Assembly (NCBI GenBank): GCA_000702845.1
Contig: JNKK01000011.1
Location: 1-64,000, forward strand
Direction: 5' to 3'
Origin: Lachnospiraceae bacterium FE2018
GTDB lineage: Bacteria > Bacillota > Clostridia > Lachnospirales > Lachnospiraceae
DNA: 64,000 nt
Part shown: positions 43,686-52,824 of the stretch, piece after piece
Position numbering within the stretch: position 1 is the first letter of the stretch
Layout of the letters: every line of letters begins with the position of its first letter
Position numbers and translations under genes: made by a program
Notes under the pieces: generated by a model
Told to the model about the DNA's origin: nothing
Seen by the model: only the letters and a program-made list of their open reading frames with translations
The model's database searches: none

Positions 43686-44444
43686 ATGCGTTTTATTTCA
43701 TGGAATGTAAACGGAATCAGAGCCTGTGTCCAGAAGGGATTTACCGATTATTTTCAGCAGAGTGACGCGGATATTTTCTGCCTTCAGGAGACAAAACTGC
43801 AGGCGGGCCAGATTGATCTGCAGACAGACGGGTATGAACAGTTCTGGAATTATGCAGAGAAAAAAGGATATTCGGGAACTGCGGTATTTACACGGCGCAC
43901 ACCGCTTTCTGTGGCATATGGTCTCGGAATTGAGGAGCATGATCATGAAGGCCGTGTGATTACGCTGGAATATCCGGATTTTTATTTTATAACAGTATAC
44001 ACGCCCAATTCACAGGATCAGCTTAAAAGACTGGAATACCGGATGAAATGGGAAGAGGCATTCCGCACATATCTGACAGAACTGAATCAGAAAAAAGGTG
44101 TGATTGTCTGCGGGGATATGAACGTCGCGCATGAAGAGATTGATCTGAAAAATCCGAAAACCAATCGCAGAAACGCCGGATTTACAGATGAGGAGCGCGG
44201 AAAAATGTCTGAACTTCTGGAGGCGGGATTTACAGACAGTTACCGGTATCTTTATCCGGACAAGATAGAGTATTCCTGGTGGTCCTACCGGTTCCGCGCC
44301 AGAGAGAAAAATGCGGGATGGCGGATCGATTACTTCCTGGTATCGAATGATCTGCAGGACCGCATTCAGGAAGCGAGAATTCATACGGATATCATGGGAT
44401 CAGATCACTGCCCGGTTGAACTGGAGATCGGAGGGGACTTATGA
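43686..44444 (+). CDS. xth: Exodeoxyribonuclease III
   Basis: This apurinic/apyrimidinic endonuclease of the ExoIII family repairs abasic sites. The 252-residue protein has SWNVNGIRACVQKGF, the metal-binding glutamate in CLQETKLQ, YTPNSQ, GDMNVAHEEIDLKNP and the catalytic-histidine motif GSDHCPVELEI. Length is typical. The GGAGG ahead of the start is good. It overlaps the next gene by four bases (ATGA), so the two are coupled despite unrelated roles. Confidence 0.96.
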   Translation: MRFISWNVNGIRACVQKGFTDYFQQSDADIFCLQETKLQAGQIDLQTDGYEQFWNYAEKKGYSGTAVFTRRTPLSVAYGLGIEEHDHEGRVITLEYPDFYFITVYTPNSQDQLKRLEYRMKWEEAFRTYLTELNQKKGVIVCGDMNVAHEEIDLKNPKTNRRNAGFTDEERGKMSELLEAGFTDSYRYLYPDKIEYSWWSYRFRAREKNAGWRIDYFLVSNDLQDRIQEARIHTDIMGSDHCPVELEIGGDL

Positions 44445-46567
44445 AGGCAGAAAAGGAAGCATACGCGGTCAGAAGGGGAACACCGATGCGGCTCGGCGTG
44501 TTCCGCAACAACCGCGGGGTCAATTTTTCACTGAATGTAAAAGGAAATGAGAAGGTTGAAGTGCTGCTGTATCATCCGGGCGGAGAAGTCCCGTTTCAGG
44601 TGATACAGATGCTGGATGAGAATAAAACAGGTCTCGTTGATGCAGTGCATGTTTCGCTGCCGCTGAGACTGAAATTTGAGTACACTTACCGGATTGACGG
44701 TGTGGAGATGCCGGACCCGTTTGCCCGCGTGCTGCGGAAAAGAGTCCTCGCAGACGGCACAGAGCAGATCCGGTGCGTCATTGATCCTGATTTTACGACC
44801 GAGACACAGCCGCTTGAAATTCTCTATAAGGACATGGTCTGTTATAAGATTCATGTCAGAGGTTTTACAAAAGGAGAAGGATCCGGCGTCCGGCATCCGG
44901 GAACATTTACCGGGATCCGGGAAAAAATCCCTTATCTGAAGAAGATGGGCATCACTTCTCTGGTATTGATGCCGGTTTATGAGTTTCTGGAGACGCCTGC
45001 GCAGCCGGAAGTTCAGATTCCGCCGGAATATGCAGGGGACGAGATTGTATATTCCGTGATGAACGCAAAGACAGGAGTGGAGCCGAGAAAGAATTACTGG
45101 GGTTACACAGAAGGATATTACTATGCGCTCAAGAACGATTATTGTGCGACAGATAATCCCATCCGCGAATTCGGCGCGCTTGTAGATGCGCTGCATGACA
45201 ACGGGATTGAATGTATTCCGGAATTTTTCTTTGAGCCGACTGTGCCTGGATGGATGGTCATCAATATTCTGCATTACTGGCGGATGACATTTAATCTGGA
45301 CGGATTTCATCTGGTTGGATACGGTGACTGGATCACAGCGGTTCAGAATGATCCGCTGCTGTCATGGACAAAGATTTTCTATGTGAATTATGACAGATCC
45401 CGGATTTATCCATATGGAAAACCGCTGATCCGAAATCTGGCTGAGTGGAATCAGGATTATCAGAACAGTATGCGCAGATTTCTGAAAGGAGATCTGGCAT
45501 CAGCGGGAGAAGCGCGTTATTTCCTGACACTGAACTCCGGGGAAGTTGCCCGGCTGCATTATTTTGCGGATCATGACGGTATGACGCTGTATGATGCGGT
45601 TTCCTATAATGAGCATCACAATGAGGCCAATGGAGAAGAGAATCGCGACGGTATTATGGAGAACCATACCTGGAACTGCGGTGCAGAAGGCCGGACGGGA
45701 AAACGGGCAGTTAATCAGCTCCGTGCCCGTCAGCAGAGGAATGCGTTTCTCATGCTGCTGACTTCGCAGGGAACGCCTATGATTTATGCAGGCGACGAGT
45801 TCTGCAACAGTCAGGACGGCAATAACAATGCGTGGTGTCAGGACAATGAAACCGGATGGCTGAACTGGAACCGCGGCAAAGCTTCACGCGATCTGCGTGC
45901 ATTTGTACAAGATGCAGTTTCCTTCCGGATGCAGCATCCGGTCCTGCGGCAGCATCTTCCGATGCGCATGGTGGATTACAGATCGGTAGGATATCCGGAT
46001 CTTTCCTATCACGGAAAGATGGCATGGCAGATCGATGATTATGAAATGAAGTGCGCATTTGCTCTGATGTATTGCGGAGATTATGCGAAAACTGAAGACG
46101 GCGCCAGCGATGAATTCATTTATATCGCATATAATATGTACTGGGAGCCGCAGGCCTTTGCAATGCCTGATCTTCCGGAAGGGATGAACTGGATATTTGC
46201 TGCCAATACTGCGGAGACGGACAGTTTCCATCCGGAAAGCTGGAAGGAGATTCCGGAATTCAGCGAAGATAAGTGCGTGATCGTTCCGGCGCGTTCGGTC
46301 ATAATTCTCACATCCAGGCCGCAGCCTGCAGAACCGAAGATGAAAGAAGGGAAGCCGGCAGAAGCAAAGACTGCGGAACCGGAGCCGGCAGAAGCAAAGA
46401 CTGCGGAACCGGAGCCGGCAGAAGCAAAGACTGCGGAACCGAAGCCGGCAGAAGCAAAGACTGCGGAACCGGAGCCGGCAGAAACGAAACCCGCAGAACC
46501 GCAGGAGAAAGGTTCTGTCCCCGATAAGAAAAAGGACAGTAAATCCGGACAGATAAAAAAGAAATGA
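44441..46567 (+). CDS. GH13-like protein (GlgX/isoamylase-type) lacking catalytic motifs
   Basis: The 708-residue protein has the domain order of glycogen-debranching GH13 enzymes: a CBM48-like N-terminus (to about 115), an (alpha/beta)8 barrel, and a beta C-terminus. YKIHVRGFTKGE, YWGYTEGYYYALKNDY and the region ADHDGMTLYDAVSYNEHHNE are well kept. The conserved nucleophile region reads DGFHLVG (287-293) instead of the expected DGFRFD, the acid/base region reads TKIFYVNYDR (310-319) without the glutamate, and the first region also lacks its D..NH. It is thus probably not an active hydrolase. A 10-residue repeat (AEAKTAEPEP) and basic tail end the protein. Glycogen binding or regulation is a guess. 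Confidence 0.85.
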   Translation: MKAEKEAYAVRRGTPMRLGVFRNNRGVNFSLNVKGNEKVEVLLYHPGGEVPFQVIQMLDENKTGLVDAVHVSLPLRLKFEYTYRIDGVEMPDPFARVLRKRVLADGTEQIRCVIDPDFTTETQPLEILYKDMVCYKIHVRGFTKGEGSGVRHPGTFTGIREKIPYLKKMGITSLVLMPVYEFLETPAQPEVQIPPEYAGDEIVYSVMNAKTGVEPRKNYWGYTEGYYYALKNDYCATDNPIREFGALVDALHDNGIECIPEFFFEPTVPGWMVINILHYWRMTFNLDGFHLVGYGDWITAVQNDPLLSWTKIFYVNYDRSRIYPYGKPLIRNLAEWNQDYQNSMRRFLKGDLASAGEARYFLTLNSGEVARLHYFADHDGMTLYDAVSYNEHHNEANGEENRDGIMENHTWNCGAEGRTGKRAVNQLRARQQRNAFLMLLTSQGTPMIYAGDEFCNSQDGNNNAWCQDNETGWLNWNRGKASRDLRAFVQDAVSFRMQHPVLRQHLPMRMVDYRSVGYPDLSYHGKMAWQIDDYEMKCAFALMYCGDYAKTEDGASDEFIYIAYNMYWEPQAFAMPDLPEGMNWIFAANTAETDSFHPESWKEIPEFSEDKCVIVPARSVIILTSRPQPAEPKMKEGKPAEAKTAEPEPAEAKTAEPEPAEAKTAEPKPAEAKTAEPEPAETKPAEPQEKGSVPDKKKDSKSGQIKKK
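46354..46503. repeat. 30-bp in-frame tandem repeat at the GH13-like 3' end
   Basis: Five copies with an exact 30-bp period (from 46354, 46384, 46414, 46444, 46474) encode a 10-residue proline/glutamate/alanine repeat (AEAKTAEPEP). The last unit is diverged. Confidence 0.95.
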
Positions 46568-46600
46568 AGTAACAACTGATACAGGAGCAAAGCGTATTAC

Positions 46601-47170
46601 ATGTATATCCGGCAGCATTTTTCCACGATCACACGGCACCGCATACTTGTGATGAAACACTGTTTTCGGGCAGGTATGTACTGGCAGGGGCTGACACATG
46701 ATCTCTCTAAATATTCCTGGACTGAGTTTTCCAAAGGATGTAAGTACTGGCAGGGCAACAGGAGTCCGAATAATGCAGAGCGGGAAGATACAGGTGTCTC
46801 GCTCTCCTGGCTGCATCACAAAGGACGGAACAGACATCATTTTGAATACTGGATCGATTATGAGGTCGATTCTGAGCGGATGATCGGCGGTATGCCGATG
46901 CCCCGCAAATATATCGCGGAGATGGTGATGGACCGGGTTGCCGCCTGCAAGATCTATATGGCAGACACCTACAACGATGCGATGCCCTATAAGTATTTTA
47001 TGAAGAGCTATGACAGGCTGTGGTTCGTTCATGATGATGTAAAGCGGGATTTGAAGTTCCTGCTGGGTATGCTGCGGGCGCGGGGAGAAAAGGAGACATT
47101 CCGCTATATCAGATATGTCTACCTGAAAAAGGACCGTAAGCCGAACGCGAAAGTTGAAAAACAAGGGTAA
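46601..47170 (+). CDS. DUF5662 family protein
   Basis: The 189-residue protein resembles DUF5662, a family of unknown function found in Firmicutes and phages. It is rich in histidine, tyrosine and tryptophan. LTHDLSKYSWTEF has the HxLSK-type motif of the family, and SWLHHKGRNRHHFEYWID is a likely metal-binding or catalytic histidine cluster. No signal peptide or membrane segment is seen. A CAGGAG site lies upstream. It follows the GH13-like gene by 33 bp and precedes aspartate kinase by 85 bp. Confidence 0.78.
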   Translation: MYIRQHFSTITRHRILVMKHCFRAGMYWQGLTHDLSKYSWTEFSKGCKYWQGNRSPNNAEREDTGVSLSWLHHKGRNRHHFEYWIDYEVDSERMIGGMPMPRKYIAEMVMDRVAACKIYMADTYNDAMPYKYFMKSYDRLWFVHDDVKRDLKFLLGMLRARGEKETFRYIRYVYLKKDRKPNAKVEKQG

Positions 47171-47255
47171 ATATGATACCTTTAAAAGTGCTGATTTATA
47201 CAAAAACGGTAAATCGGTACTGAATGAATAAAATGACGGGGAGATTGGTTTTGCA

Positions 47256-48575
47256 ATGAAAAAAGTAGTCAAGTTCGGCGGCAGTTCGCTTGCCAGCAGT
47301 GAACAGTTCCGCAAGGTAGGAGACATTATCCACGCAGATGAGGACCGCCGGTATGTGGTGCCTTCCGCACCGGGAAAACGATTCGGCGGTGATGTCAAAG
47401 TAACAGATATGCTTTATGACTGTTACCATCAGGTGCAGGGCGGGGCGCGCTATGACAAGACATTGAAAAACATCCGTGCGCGCTATCAGGAGATCATTGA
47501 CGGACTGGGACTGGATCTGTCTCTGGATGATGAATTCGAGATCATCGAGAAGCGTTTCTCTGAAGAAGTCGGTGAAGATTATGCGGCATCCCGCGGCGAA
47601 TACCTGAACGGAATCGTAATGGCCAACTATCTGGGGATACCGTTTGTTGACGCCGCTGAAGTGATCTGTTTTAACGAAGAAGGCGAGTTTGATCCGGTGG
47701 CAACTGATAAAAAACTCGGCCTGCGTCTGCGCGGTGAAGAGCGGGCGGTTGTTCCGGGTTTCTACGGCGCACGCCCGGATGGTTCCATTCAGACCTTCTC
47801 AAGAGGAGGTTCTGATATTACAGGTTCACTTGTCGCAAAAGCGGTTCATGCCGATCTTTATGAGAACTGGACAGATGTCTCCGGATTCCTGATGGCCGAT
47901 CCGCATGTAATAAAAGACCCGGTTCCGATTTCAACCATCACATACCGCGAGATGCGGGAATTATCTTATATGGGTGCATCAGTTCTGCATGAAGATGCTG
48001 TATTTCCGCTGCGGAGAGAGGGAATCCCGATCAATGTAAGAAATACAAATATTCCGGATGATCCCGGTACGATGATTGTTGAAGGCACCTGCAATAAACC
48101 AAAATACACAATCACCGGAATCGGCGGCAAAAAAGGGTTTGTTTCTATTACAATCGAAAAGGCGATGATGAACGCCGAAGTGGGATTTGGCAGACGTGTT
48201 CTGCAGGTCTTTGAAGACGCAGGACTTACGTTTGAGCATATTCCTTCCGGCATTGATACATTTTCCGTGTTTGTCAATCAGCACGAGTTTGAGCCGAAAG
48301 AGCAGCAGATTATCGCAGGACTGCACAGAGCCGTGCGGCCTGATCTGATCGAACTGGAATCAGATCTCGCTCTGATCGCCGTTGTAGGCCGCGGCATGAA
48401 GCGTATGCGCGGTACCGCGGGAAGAATCTTCTCGGCACTGGCACATGCGCATGTCAATGTCAAAATGATAGACCAGGGCTCCTCCGAGCTGAATATTATT
48501 ATCGGCGTGGAAAAACGTGACTTCGAGACGGCAATCAAGGCGATCTACAGAATATTCGTAGACGCGCAGTTATAA
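47256..48575 (+). CDS. lysC: Aspartate kinase
   Basis: Aspartate kinase phosphorylates aspartate, the first step to lysine, threonine and methionine. The 439-residue protein starts KKVVKFGGSSLASSEQF, with the FSRGGSDITGSLVA catalytic region and two C-terminal ACT domains (TITGIGGKKGFVSITIEKA and LIAVVGRGMKRMRGTAGR segments) for feedback inhibition. No lysine riboswitch or T-box is seen in the 85-bp upstream gap. It ends two bases before the long hairpin that separates it from pyrH. Confidence 0.95.
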   Translation: MKKVVKFGGSSLASSEQFRKVGDIIHADEDRRYVVPSAPGKRFGGDVKVTDMLYDCYHQVQGGARYDKTLKNIRARYQEIIDGLGLDLSLDDEFEIIEKRFSEEVGEDYAASRGEYLNGIVMANYLGIPFVDAAEVICFNEEGEFDPVATDKKLGLRLRGEERAVVPGFYGARPDGSIQTFSRGGSDITGSLVAKAVHADLYENWTDVSGFLMADPHVIKDPVPISTITYREMRELSYMGASVLHEDAVFPLRREGIPINVRNTNIPDDPGTMIVEGTCNKPKYTITGIGGKKGFVSITIEKAMMNAEVGFGRRVLQVFEDAGLTFEHIPSGIDTFSVFVNQHEFEPKEQQIIAGLHRAVRPDLIELESDLALIAVVGRGMKRMRGTAGRIFSALAHAHVNVKMIDQGSSELNIIIGVEKRDFETAIKAIYRIFVDAQL

Positions 48576-48577
48576 GA

Positions 48578-48651
48578 TGAGGCCGGGGACGATATATGTC
48601 TCTCCGGCGAATTCTACCTGAGCCGGAAGACATATATCGTCCCCGGCCTCA
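48578..48651. promoter_or_regulatory. Long perfect hairpin before pyrH
   Basis: A 24-base inverted repeat without mismatches (48578-48601 and 48628-48651, beginning TGAGGCCGGGGACGATATAT) continues inward as a second 6-bp stem (TCCGGC 48603-48608 with GCCGGA 48622-48627). The loop is 13 nt. No T-run follows: the right arm ends 14 bp before the pyrH ATG and next to its ribosome binding site. It is far longer than a normal terminator stem. Confidence 0.9.
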
Positions 48652-48665
48652 GAAAAGGAGCAAAA

Positions 48666-49361
48666 ATGAAAAGAGTACTACTAAAACTAAGCGGAGAAGC
48701 ACTGGCTGGTGATAAAGGAACCGGTTTCGATGAAGCAGTTGTTACGGAAGTGGCCAGACAGGTAAAAGTTCTGGTCGATGAAGGGGTTCAGGTTGCAGTT
48801 GTCATCGGCGGCGGCAATTTCTGGCGCGGCCGTTCCAGTAAAAATATTGACCGGACAAAAGCGGATCAGATCGGCATGCTGGCAACCGTCATGAACTGTA
48901 TTTATACGTCTGAGATTTTCAGGTCTCAGGGAATGAAGACCTCCGTAATGACGCCAATGGAGATCACAGGCATGACAAAGGCGTTCTCAAAAGACCGCTG
49001 CAATCATTATTTTGCGCAGGGCATGGTGTTGTTCTTCGCAGGCGGCACCGGTCATCCGTATTTCTCAACAGATACGGCGACTGTTCTCAGAGCAATTGAA
49101 ATTGAAGCAGAAGTGATTCTGCTTGCCAAGGCTGTCGATGGCGTTTACGATGACGATCCGAAGTCAAACCCTGACGCAAAACGGTTTGAAGAAATCACAA
49201 TTGAAGAGGTTGTGGACAAACATCTGAAAGTCGTCGATCAGACAGCATCCATTCTGGCATTGGAGAATCGTATGCCGATGCTTGTATTCGGACTGAATGT
49301 TCCGAACAGCATTGTAGATGCAGCACATGGCGATGTAAGAGGAACACGTGTAACAGTCTGA
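48666..49361 (+). CDS. pyrH: UMP kinase
   Basis: PyrH phosphorylates UMP to UDP. The 231-residue protein of the amino acid kinase family has KRVLLKLSGEALAGDKG, VIGGGNFWRGR, DQIGMLATVMNCIY, GGTGHPYFSTDTA and AKAVDGVYDDDP. AAAAGGAGC precedes the ATG directly after the long hairpin. It starts the translation/envelope block pyrH-frr-uppS-cdsA-dxr-rseP. The tail ends with VRGTRVTV. Confidence 0.97.
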   Translation: MKRVLLKLSGEALAGDKGTGFDEAVVTEVARQVKVLVDEGVQVAVVIGGGNFWRGRSSKNIDRTKADQIGMLATVMNCIYTSEIFRSQGMKTSVMTPMEITGMTKAFSKDRCNHYFAQGMVLFFAGGTGHPYFSTDTATVLRAIEIEAEVILLAKAVDGVYDDDPKSNPDAKRFEEITIEEVVDKHLKVVDQTASILALENRMPMLVFGLNVPNSIVDAAHGDVRGTRVTV

Positions 49362-49417
49362 TAAGAAGCAGTATTCTGACAGTTTATCTATCAAATATTT
49401 TTCAGGAGGATGTAACA

Positions 49418-49972
49418 ATGGATGCACGTATTGAGGGTTATGAGACAAGGATGAATAAGACCATCTCCAATCTGAACAGCGAGCTGGCAGGAATTCGCGC
49501 GGGACGCGCAAACCCGCATCTGCTCGATAAGATTACGGTGGATTACTACGGTGCACCGACACCGCTTCAGCAGGTCGCGAATGTGACAGTTCCGGAAGCG
49601 AGAATGATTCAGATTCAGCCATGGGAGCCTGCTCTTATTAAGGAAATCACCAAGGCAATAAACACGTCGAATCTCGGAATCAATCCGAATAATGACGGAA
49701 AAGTGATTCGCCTCGTATTTCCGGAACTGACCGAAGAGCGCAGAAAAGAAATCGCGAAAGACGTCAAGAAGAAAGGCGAGGAGGCAAAGGTCGCAATCCG
49801 AAACATCCGCCGTGACGCGATGGATAATTTTAAGAAGATGAAAAAGGCGAGTGAGGTCTCTGAGGACGAGATCAAGGATCTGGAAAATGAGACACAGAAG
49901 CTCACAGATTCCTTTATCAAGAAAGTCGACGAAGCAATCGATGTGAAGACAAAAGAGGTCATGACAGTCTGA
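49418..49972 (+). CDS. frr: Ribosome recycling factor
   Basis: RRF splits post-termination ribosomes with EF-G. The 184-residue helical protein carries the family segments GRANPHLLDKITVDYYG, PLQQVANVTVPEARMIQIQPW (in two blocks), GKVIRLVFPELTEERR and KKMKKASEVSEDE. CAGGAGGATG lies before the start. It follows pyrH by 56 bp and precedes uppS by one base, as in most Firmicutes. Confidence 0.98.
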   Translation: MDARIEGYETRMNKTISNLNSELAGIRAGRANPHLLDKITVDYYGAPTPLQQVANVTVPEARMIQIQPWEPALIKEITKAINTSNLGINPNNDGKVIRLVFPELTEERRKEIAKDVKKKGEEAKVAIRNIRRDAMDNFKKMKKASEVSEDEIKDLENETQKLTDSFIKKVDEAIDVKTKEVMTV

Positions 49973-49973
49973 T

Positions 49974-50687
49974 ATGAATTTACCAAATCATATTGCGATC
50001 ATCCTGGACGGAAACGGCCGCTGGGCCAAAAGACGCGGGATGCCGCGCAGTTATGGACATATTGTCGGTACCGACACACTGGAGAAGATGTGCAATCACA
50101 TCGCAGATCTGGGTGTTCGGTACCTGACTGTTTATGCGTTTTCAACTGAAAACTGGAAGAGGGCCGAGGAAGAAGTCCGCACACTTATGAATCTGTTCCG
50201 GAAGTATCTGAAACGGATTGAGAAGAGCGCCCATAAACGGGAAATGCGCGTGCGAATCATCGGTGACAAGACAGGTCTGCCGGAAGATCTGCAGAAACGG
50301 ATTGCAGAACTTGAAAAGGTGACTGACGGTTACAGTAAAATGGATTTCCAGATCGCGCTCAATTACGGAGGCAGAGATGAGATTGCCCGTGCTATGACGC
50401 GCCTTGCCAATGATGCGAAGAACGGACTGCTGGATGAACAGCTCGCAGAAGGAAAACTGCAGGAATCTCTGCTGGCTTCCTATCTCGATACCGGCGGGAT
50501 ACCGGATCCGGATTTGCTGATCCGGACAGGCGGGGAGCAGCGTATCTCAAACTTTCTTCTGTGGCAGATGGCATACACGGAGTATTATTTTACGGATCTT
50601 GCATGGCCGGATTTCGACGAAGAAGCACTGCAGAAGGCCATTGATTATTACAATGGAAGAGACCGCCGGTTCGGCGATGCGAAGTGA
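49974..50687 (+). CDS. uppS: Isoprenyl (undecaprenyl) diphosphate synthase
   Basis: UppS makes the C55 lipid carrier for peptidoglycan. The 237-residue cis-prenyltransferase has the signature IAIILDGNGRWAKRRGMPRS with the catalytic aspartate, YAFSTENWKR and the C-terminal RTGGEQRISNFLLWQMAY. It starts two bases after the frr stop; frr's tail carries the ribosome site, suggesting coupling. Length is normal. Confidence 0.97.
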   Translation: MNLPNHIAIILDGNGRWAKRRGMPRSYGHIVGTDTLEKMCNHIADLGVRYLTVYAFSTENWKRAEEEVRTLMNLFRKYLKRIEKSAHKREMRVRIIGDKTGLPEDLQKRIAELEKVTDGYSKMDFQIALNYGGRDEIARAMTRLANDAKNGLLDEQLAEGKLQESLLASYLDTGGIPDPDLLIRTGGEQRISNFLLWQMAYTEYYFTDLAWPDFDEEALQKAIDYYNGRDRRFGDAK

Positions 50688-50709
50688 GGATCACGTTAGG
50701 GAGTGAATT

Positions 50710-51537
50710 ATGTTTGTTACCAGACTCATCAGCGGAATTATTCTGGTTGCGGTGGCACTGCTGACAATTATAACAGGAAACTGGGTACTGTATTTTACAG
50801 TGCTGATTCTTTCTCTGATCGGTGCTTTTGAGATTTACCGTGCATGTCATGTCAGGGATGGCGGGAAGCAGATCATCAGTCTGTTTTCCGGCAGGTTCAC
50901 AATAAATAAACTGGAGCTGGCCGGATATGCGGGCATCATTCTGTTTTACGTTGTTCTCAGGGTAAATGATCCGTTTTATGAACTGATGTCCATTATAGCT
51001 GCCATGATGATTTTACTGTGTGTGTACGTCTTCACATATCCGGACTATCATGCGGAGCAGGTCATGGCATGCTTTTTTGCACTGGTATACGTAGGTGTCA
51101 TGCTGTCATTTATCTATCAGACGCGGATGCTTCCGGGCGGAAAATATCACGTGTGGCTGATTTTCCTGTGTTCCTGGGGATGTGATACCTGCGCATACTG
51201 TGTCGGTATGCTGTTCGGAAAGCATAAAATGGCTCCGGTTCTCAGTCCGAAAAAGTCGGTTGAAGGGGCGGTCGGCGGTGTGGTCGGTGCAGTCCTTCTG
51301 GGAATCATTTACGCGATTGTCACAAAAGGACCGGCACTTCAATATGGTACCATCTGCGGAATCGGTGCGCTGATCTCAATGGTGGGTGATCTGGCGGCAT
51401 CAGCGATTAAGCGGAATATGGAGATCAAGGATTACGGAACACTGATTCCGGGACACGGCGGTGTCATGGACCGGTTTGACAGTGTAATCTTTACTGCGCC
51501 GGTGATCTTTTTCCTGTCGCATATTTTGATTGGATAA
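50710..51537 (+). CDS. cdsA: Phosphatidate cytidylyltransferase
   Basis: CdsA makes CDP-diacylglycerol from phosphatidate and CTP. It is a 275-residue membrane protein with about seven hydrophobic segments and the C-terminal signature SAIKRNMEIKDYGTLIPGHG, followed by GVMDRFDS. The segment LSPKKSVEGAVGG is also typical. TTAGGGAGTG precedes the ATG. It sits between uppS and dxr. Confidence 0.96.
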   Translation: MFVTRLISGIILVAVALLTIITGNWVLYFTVLILSLIGAFEIYRACHVRDGGKQIISLFSGRFTINKLELAGYAGIILFYVVLRVNDPFYELMSIIAAMMILLCVYVFTYPDYHAEQVMACFFALVYVGVMLSFIYQTRMLPGGKYHVWLIFLCSWGCDTCAYCVGMLFGKHKMAPVLSPKKSVEGAVGGVVGAVLLGIIYAIVTKGPALQYGTICGIGALISMVGDLAASAIKRNMEIKDYGTLIPGHGGVMDRFDSVIFTAPVIFFLSHILIG

Positions 51538-51558
51538 ATTAGGGGTTGTGGAGGACGC

Positions 51559-52716
51559 ATGGACAGCAGAAAAAAAATCGCGATATTAGGTTCGACCGGA
51601 TCCATCGGGTTACAGACGATTGATGTTGTCGAGCGGAATCCGGATCTGGAGATTGTCGGAATCAGCGCCGCAGGTCATAATCTGGATGTGCTTGAAGAGC
51701 AGGTGCGCAAGTTTCGTCCGAATCTTGCCGCTGTTTACGATGAAGATGCCGCGCGGGATTTCGCGGTCAGAATTGCGGATACCGGATGCCGCGTGCGCGC
51801 GGGAATGGATGGTCTGATTGAAGTCGCCGCAATGGAAGAAAGCGATCTTCTGGTTACGGCAATCGTTGGCATGATCGGAATCAGACCGACAATTGCTGCC
51901 ATCCGTGCGGGCAAAGATATTGCGCTGGCCAATAAGGAAACACTAGTGACGGCCGGACATCTGATTATACCGCTCGCAAAAGAATACGGCGTGCAGATCC
52001 TTCCGGTTGACAGTGAGCACTCTGCAATCTTTCAGTGTCTGCAGGGAAGCACGCACGGGGAACTGAGCAAGATACTGATTACGGCATCAGGCGGGCCTTT
52101 CCGCGGCAAAACAGAGAAAACCCTGGCGTATGTTGTAAAGGAAGATGCCCTGAAGCACCCGAACTGGAGTATGGGGGCGAAGATCACGATCGATTCTGCG
52201 ACGCTGGTCAATAAAGGACTCGAGGTCATGGAGGCGCGCTGGCTCTTCAACGTGACACTGGATCAGATTGAAGTGGTCGTACAGCCGAAAAGCATTATTC
52301 ATTCGATGGTGGAATTTGTAGACGGCGCCGTTCTGGCACAGCTCGGAACGCCGGATATGCGTCTTCCGATTCAGTTCGCGCTGTTCTATCCGGAACGCCG
52401 GGATCTCCCGGGGGAACGGCTTGATTTCCGGAAACTGCATGAAATTACATTTGAGGAGCCGGACATGGACACATTTAAAGGCCTTCCGATGGCGATTGAC
52501 GCTGCAGAAAAGGGCGGAACAATGCCGACTGTGTTTAATGCGGCAAACGAAGAAGCTGTGGCGCTGTTTCTGCAGGACAGGATCCGGTTTCTGGATATTT
52601 ATGAGATAATCGGCGAGTCAATGGCTGCACATACCGTGACGGAAGTGCCGGATCTGGATACAATTCTGAACACAGAACAGCAGGTGCGGCAGGCGATTCG
52701 CAGCAAATGGGTCTGA
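51559..52716 (+). CDS. dxr: 1-deoxy-D-xylulose-5-phosphate reductoisomerase
   Basis: Dxr catalyses the second step of the methylerythritol phosphate pathway, using NADPH. The 385-residue protein has the NADPH-binding LGSTGSIGLQTIDVV, NKETLVTAG, the metal-site motif VDSEHSAIFQCLQG and ITASGGPFRG with the flexible loop HPNWSMGAKITIDSATLVNKGLE (in two blocks). GGAGG lies before the start. It supplies precursors for uppS in the same cluster. Confidence 0.97.
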   Translation: MDSRKKIAILGSTGSIGLQTIDVVERNPDLEIVGISAAGHNLDVLEEQVRKFRPNLAAVYDEDAARDFAVRIADTGCRVRAGMDGLIEVAAMEESDLLVTAIVGMIGIRPTIAAIRAGKDIALANKETLVTAGHLIIPLAKEYGVQILPVDSEHSAIFQCLQGSTHGELSKILITASGGPFRGKTEKTLAYVVKEDALKHPNWSMGAKITIDSATLVNKGLEVMEARWLFNVTLDQIEVVVQPKSIIHSMVEFVDGAVLAQLGTPDMRLPIQFALFYPERRDLPGERLDFRKLHEITFEEPDMDTFKGLPMAIDAAEKGGTMPTVFNAANEEAVALFLQDRIRFLDIYEIIGESMAAHTVTEVPDLDTILNTEQQVRQAIRSKWV

Positions 52717-52824
52717 AATCAGCTGATCCGGCTGCCGATGTGGGGCAGTTCTGCCTACACAAACCGATCACAATTTAATGCTATCATATCTGTGGATTTT
52801 GCAGATGGAGGCGTATTTACCTAT

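Noticed and set aside
47171-47255. Lysine riboswitch or T-box before aspartate kinase
   Set aside because: The gap is only 85 bp and shows no conserved riboswitch or T-box sequence.
45884-47398. A 504-codon open frame on the minus strand over the GH13-like, DUF5662 and aspartate kinase genes
   Set aside because: It spans three real genes, and its repeat region mirrors the 30-bp coding repeat; no independent support.
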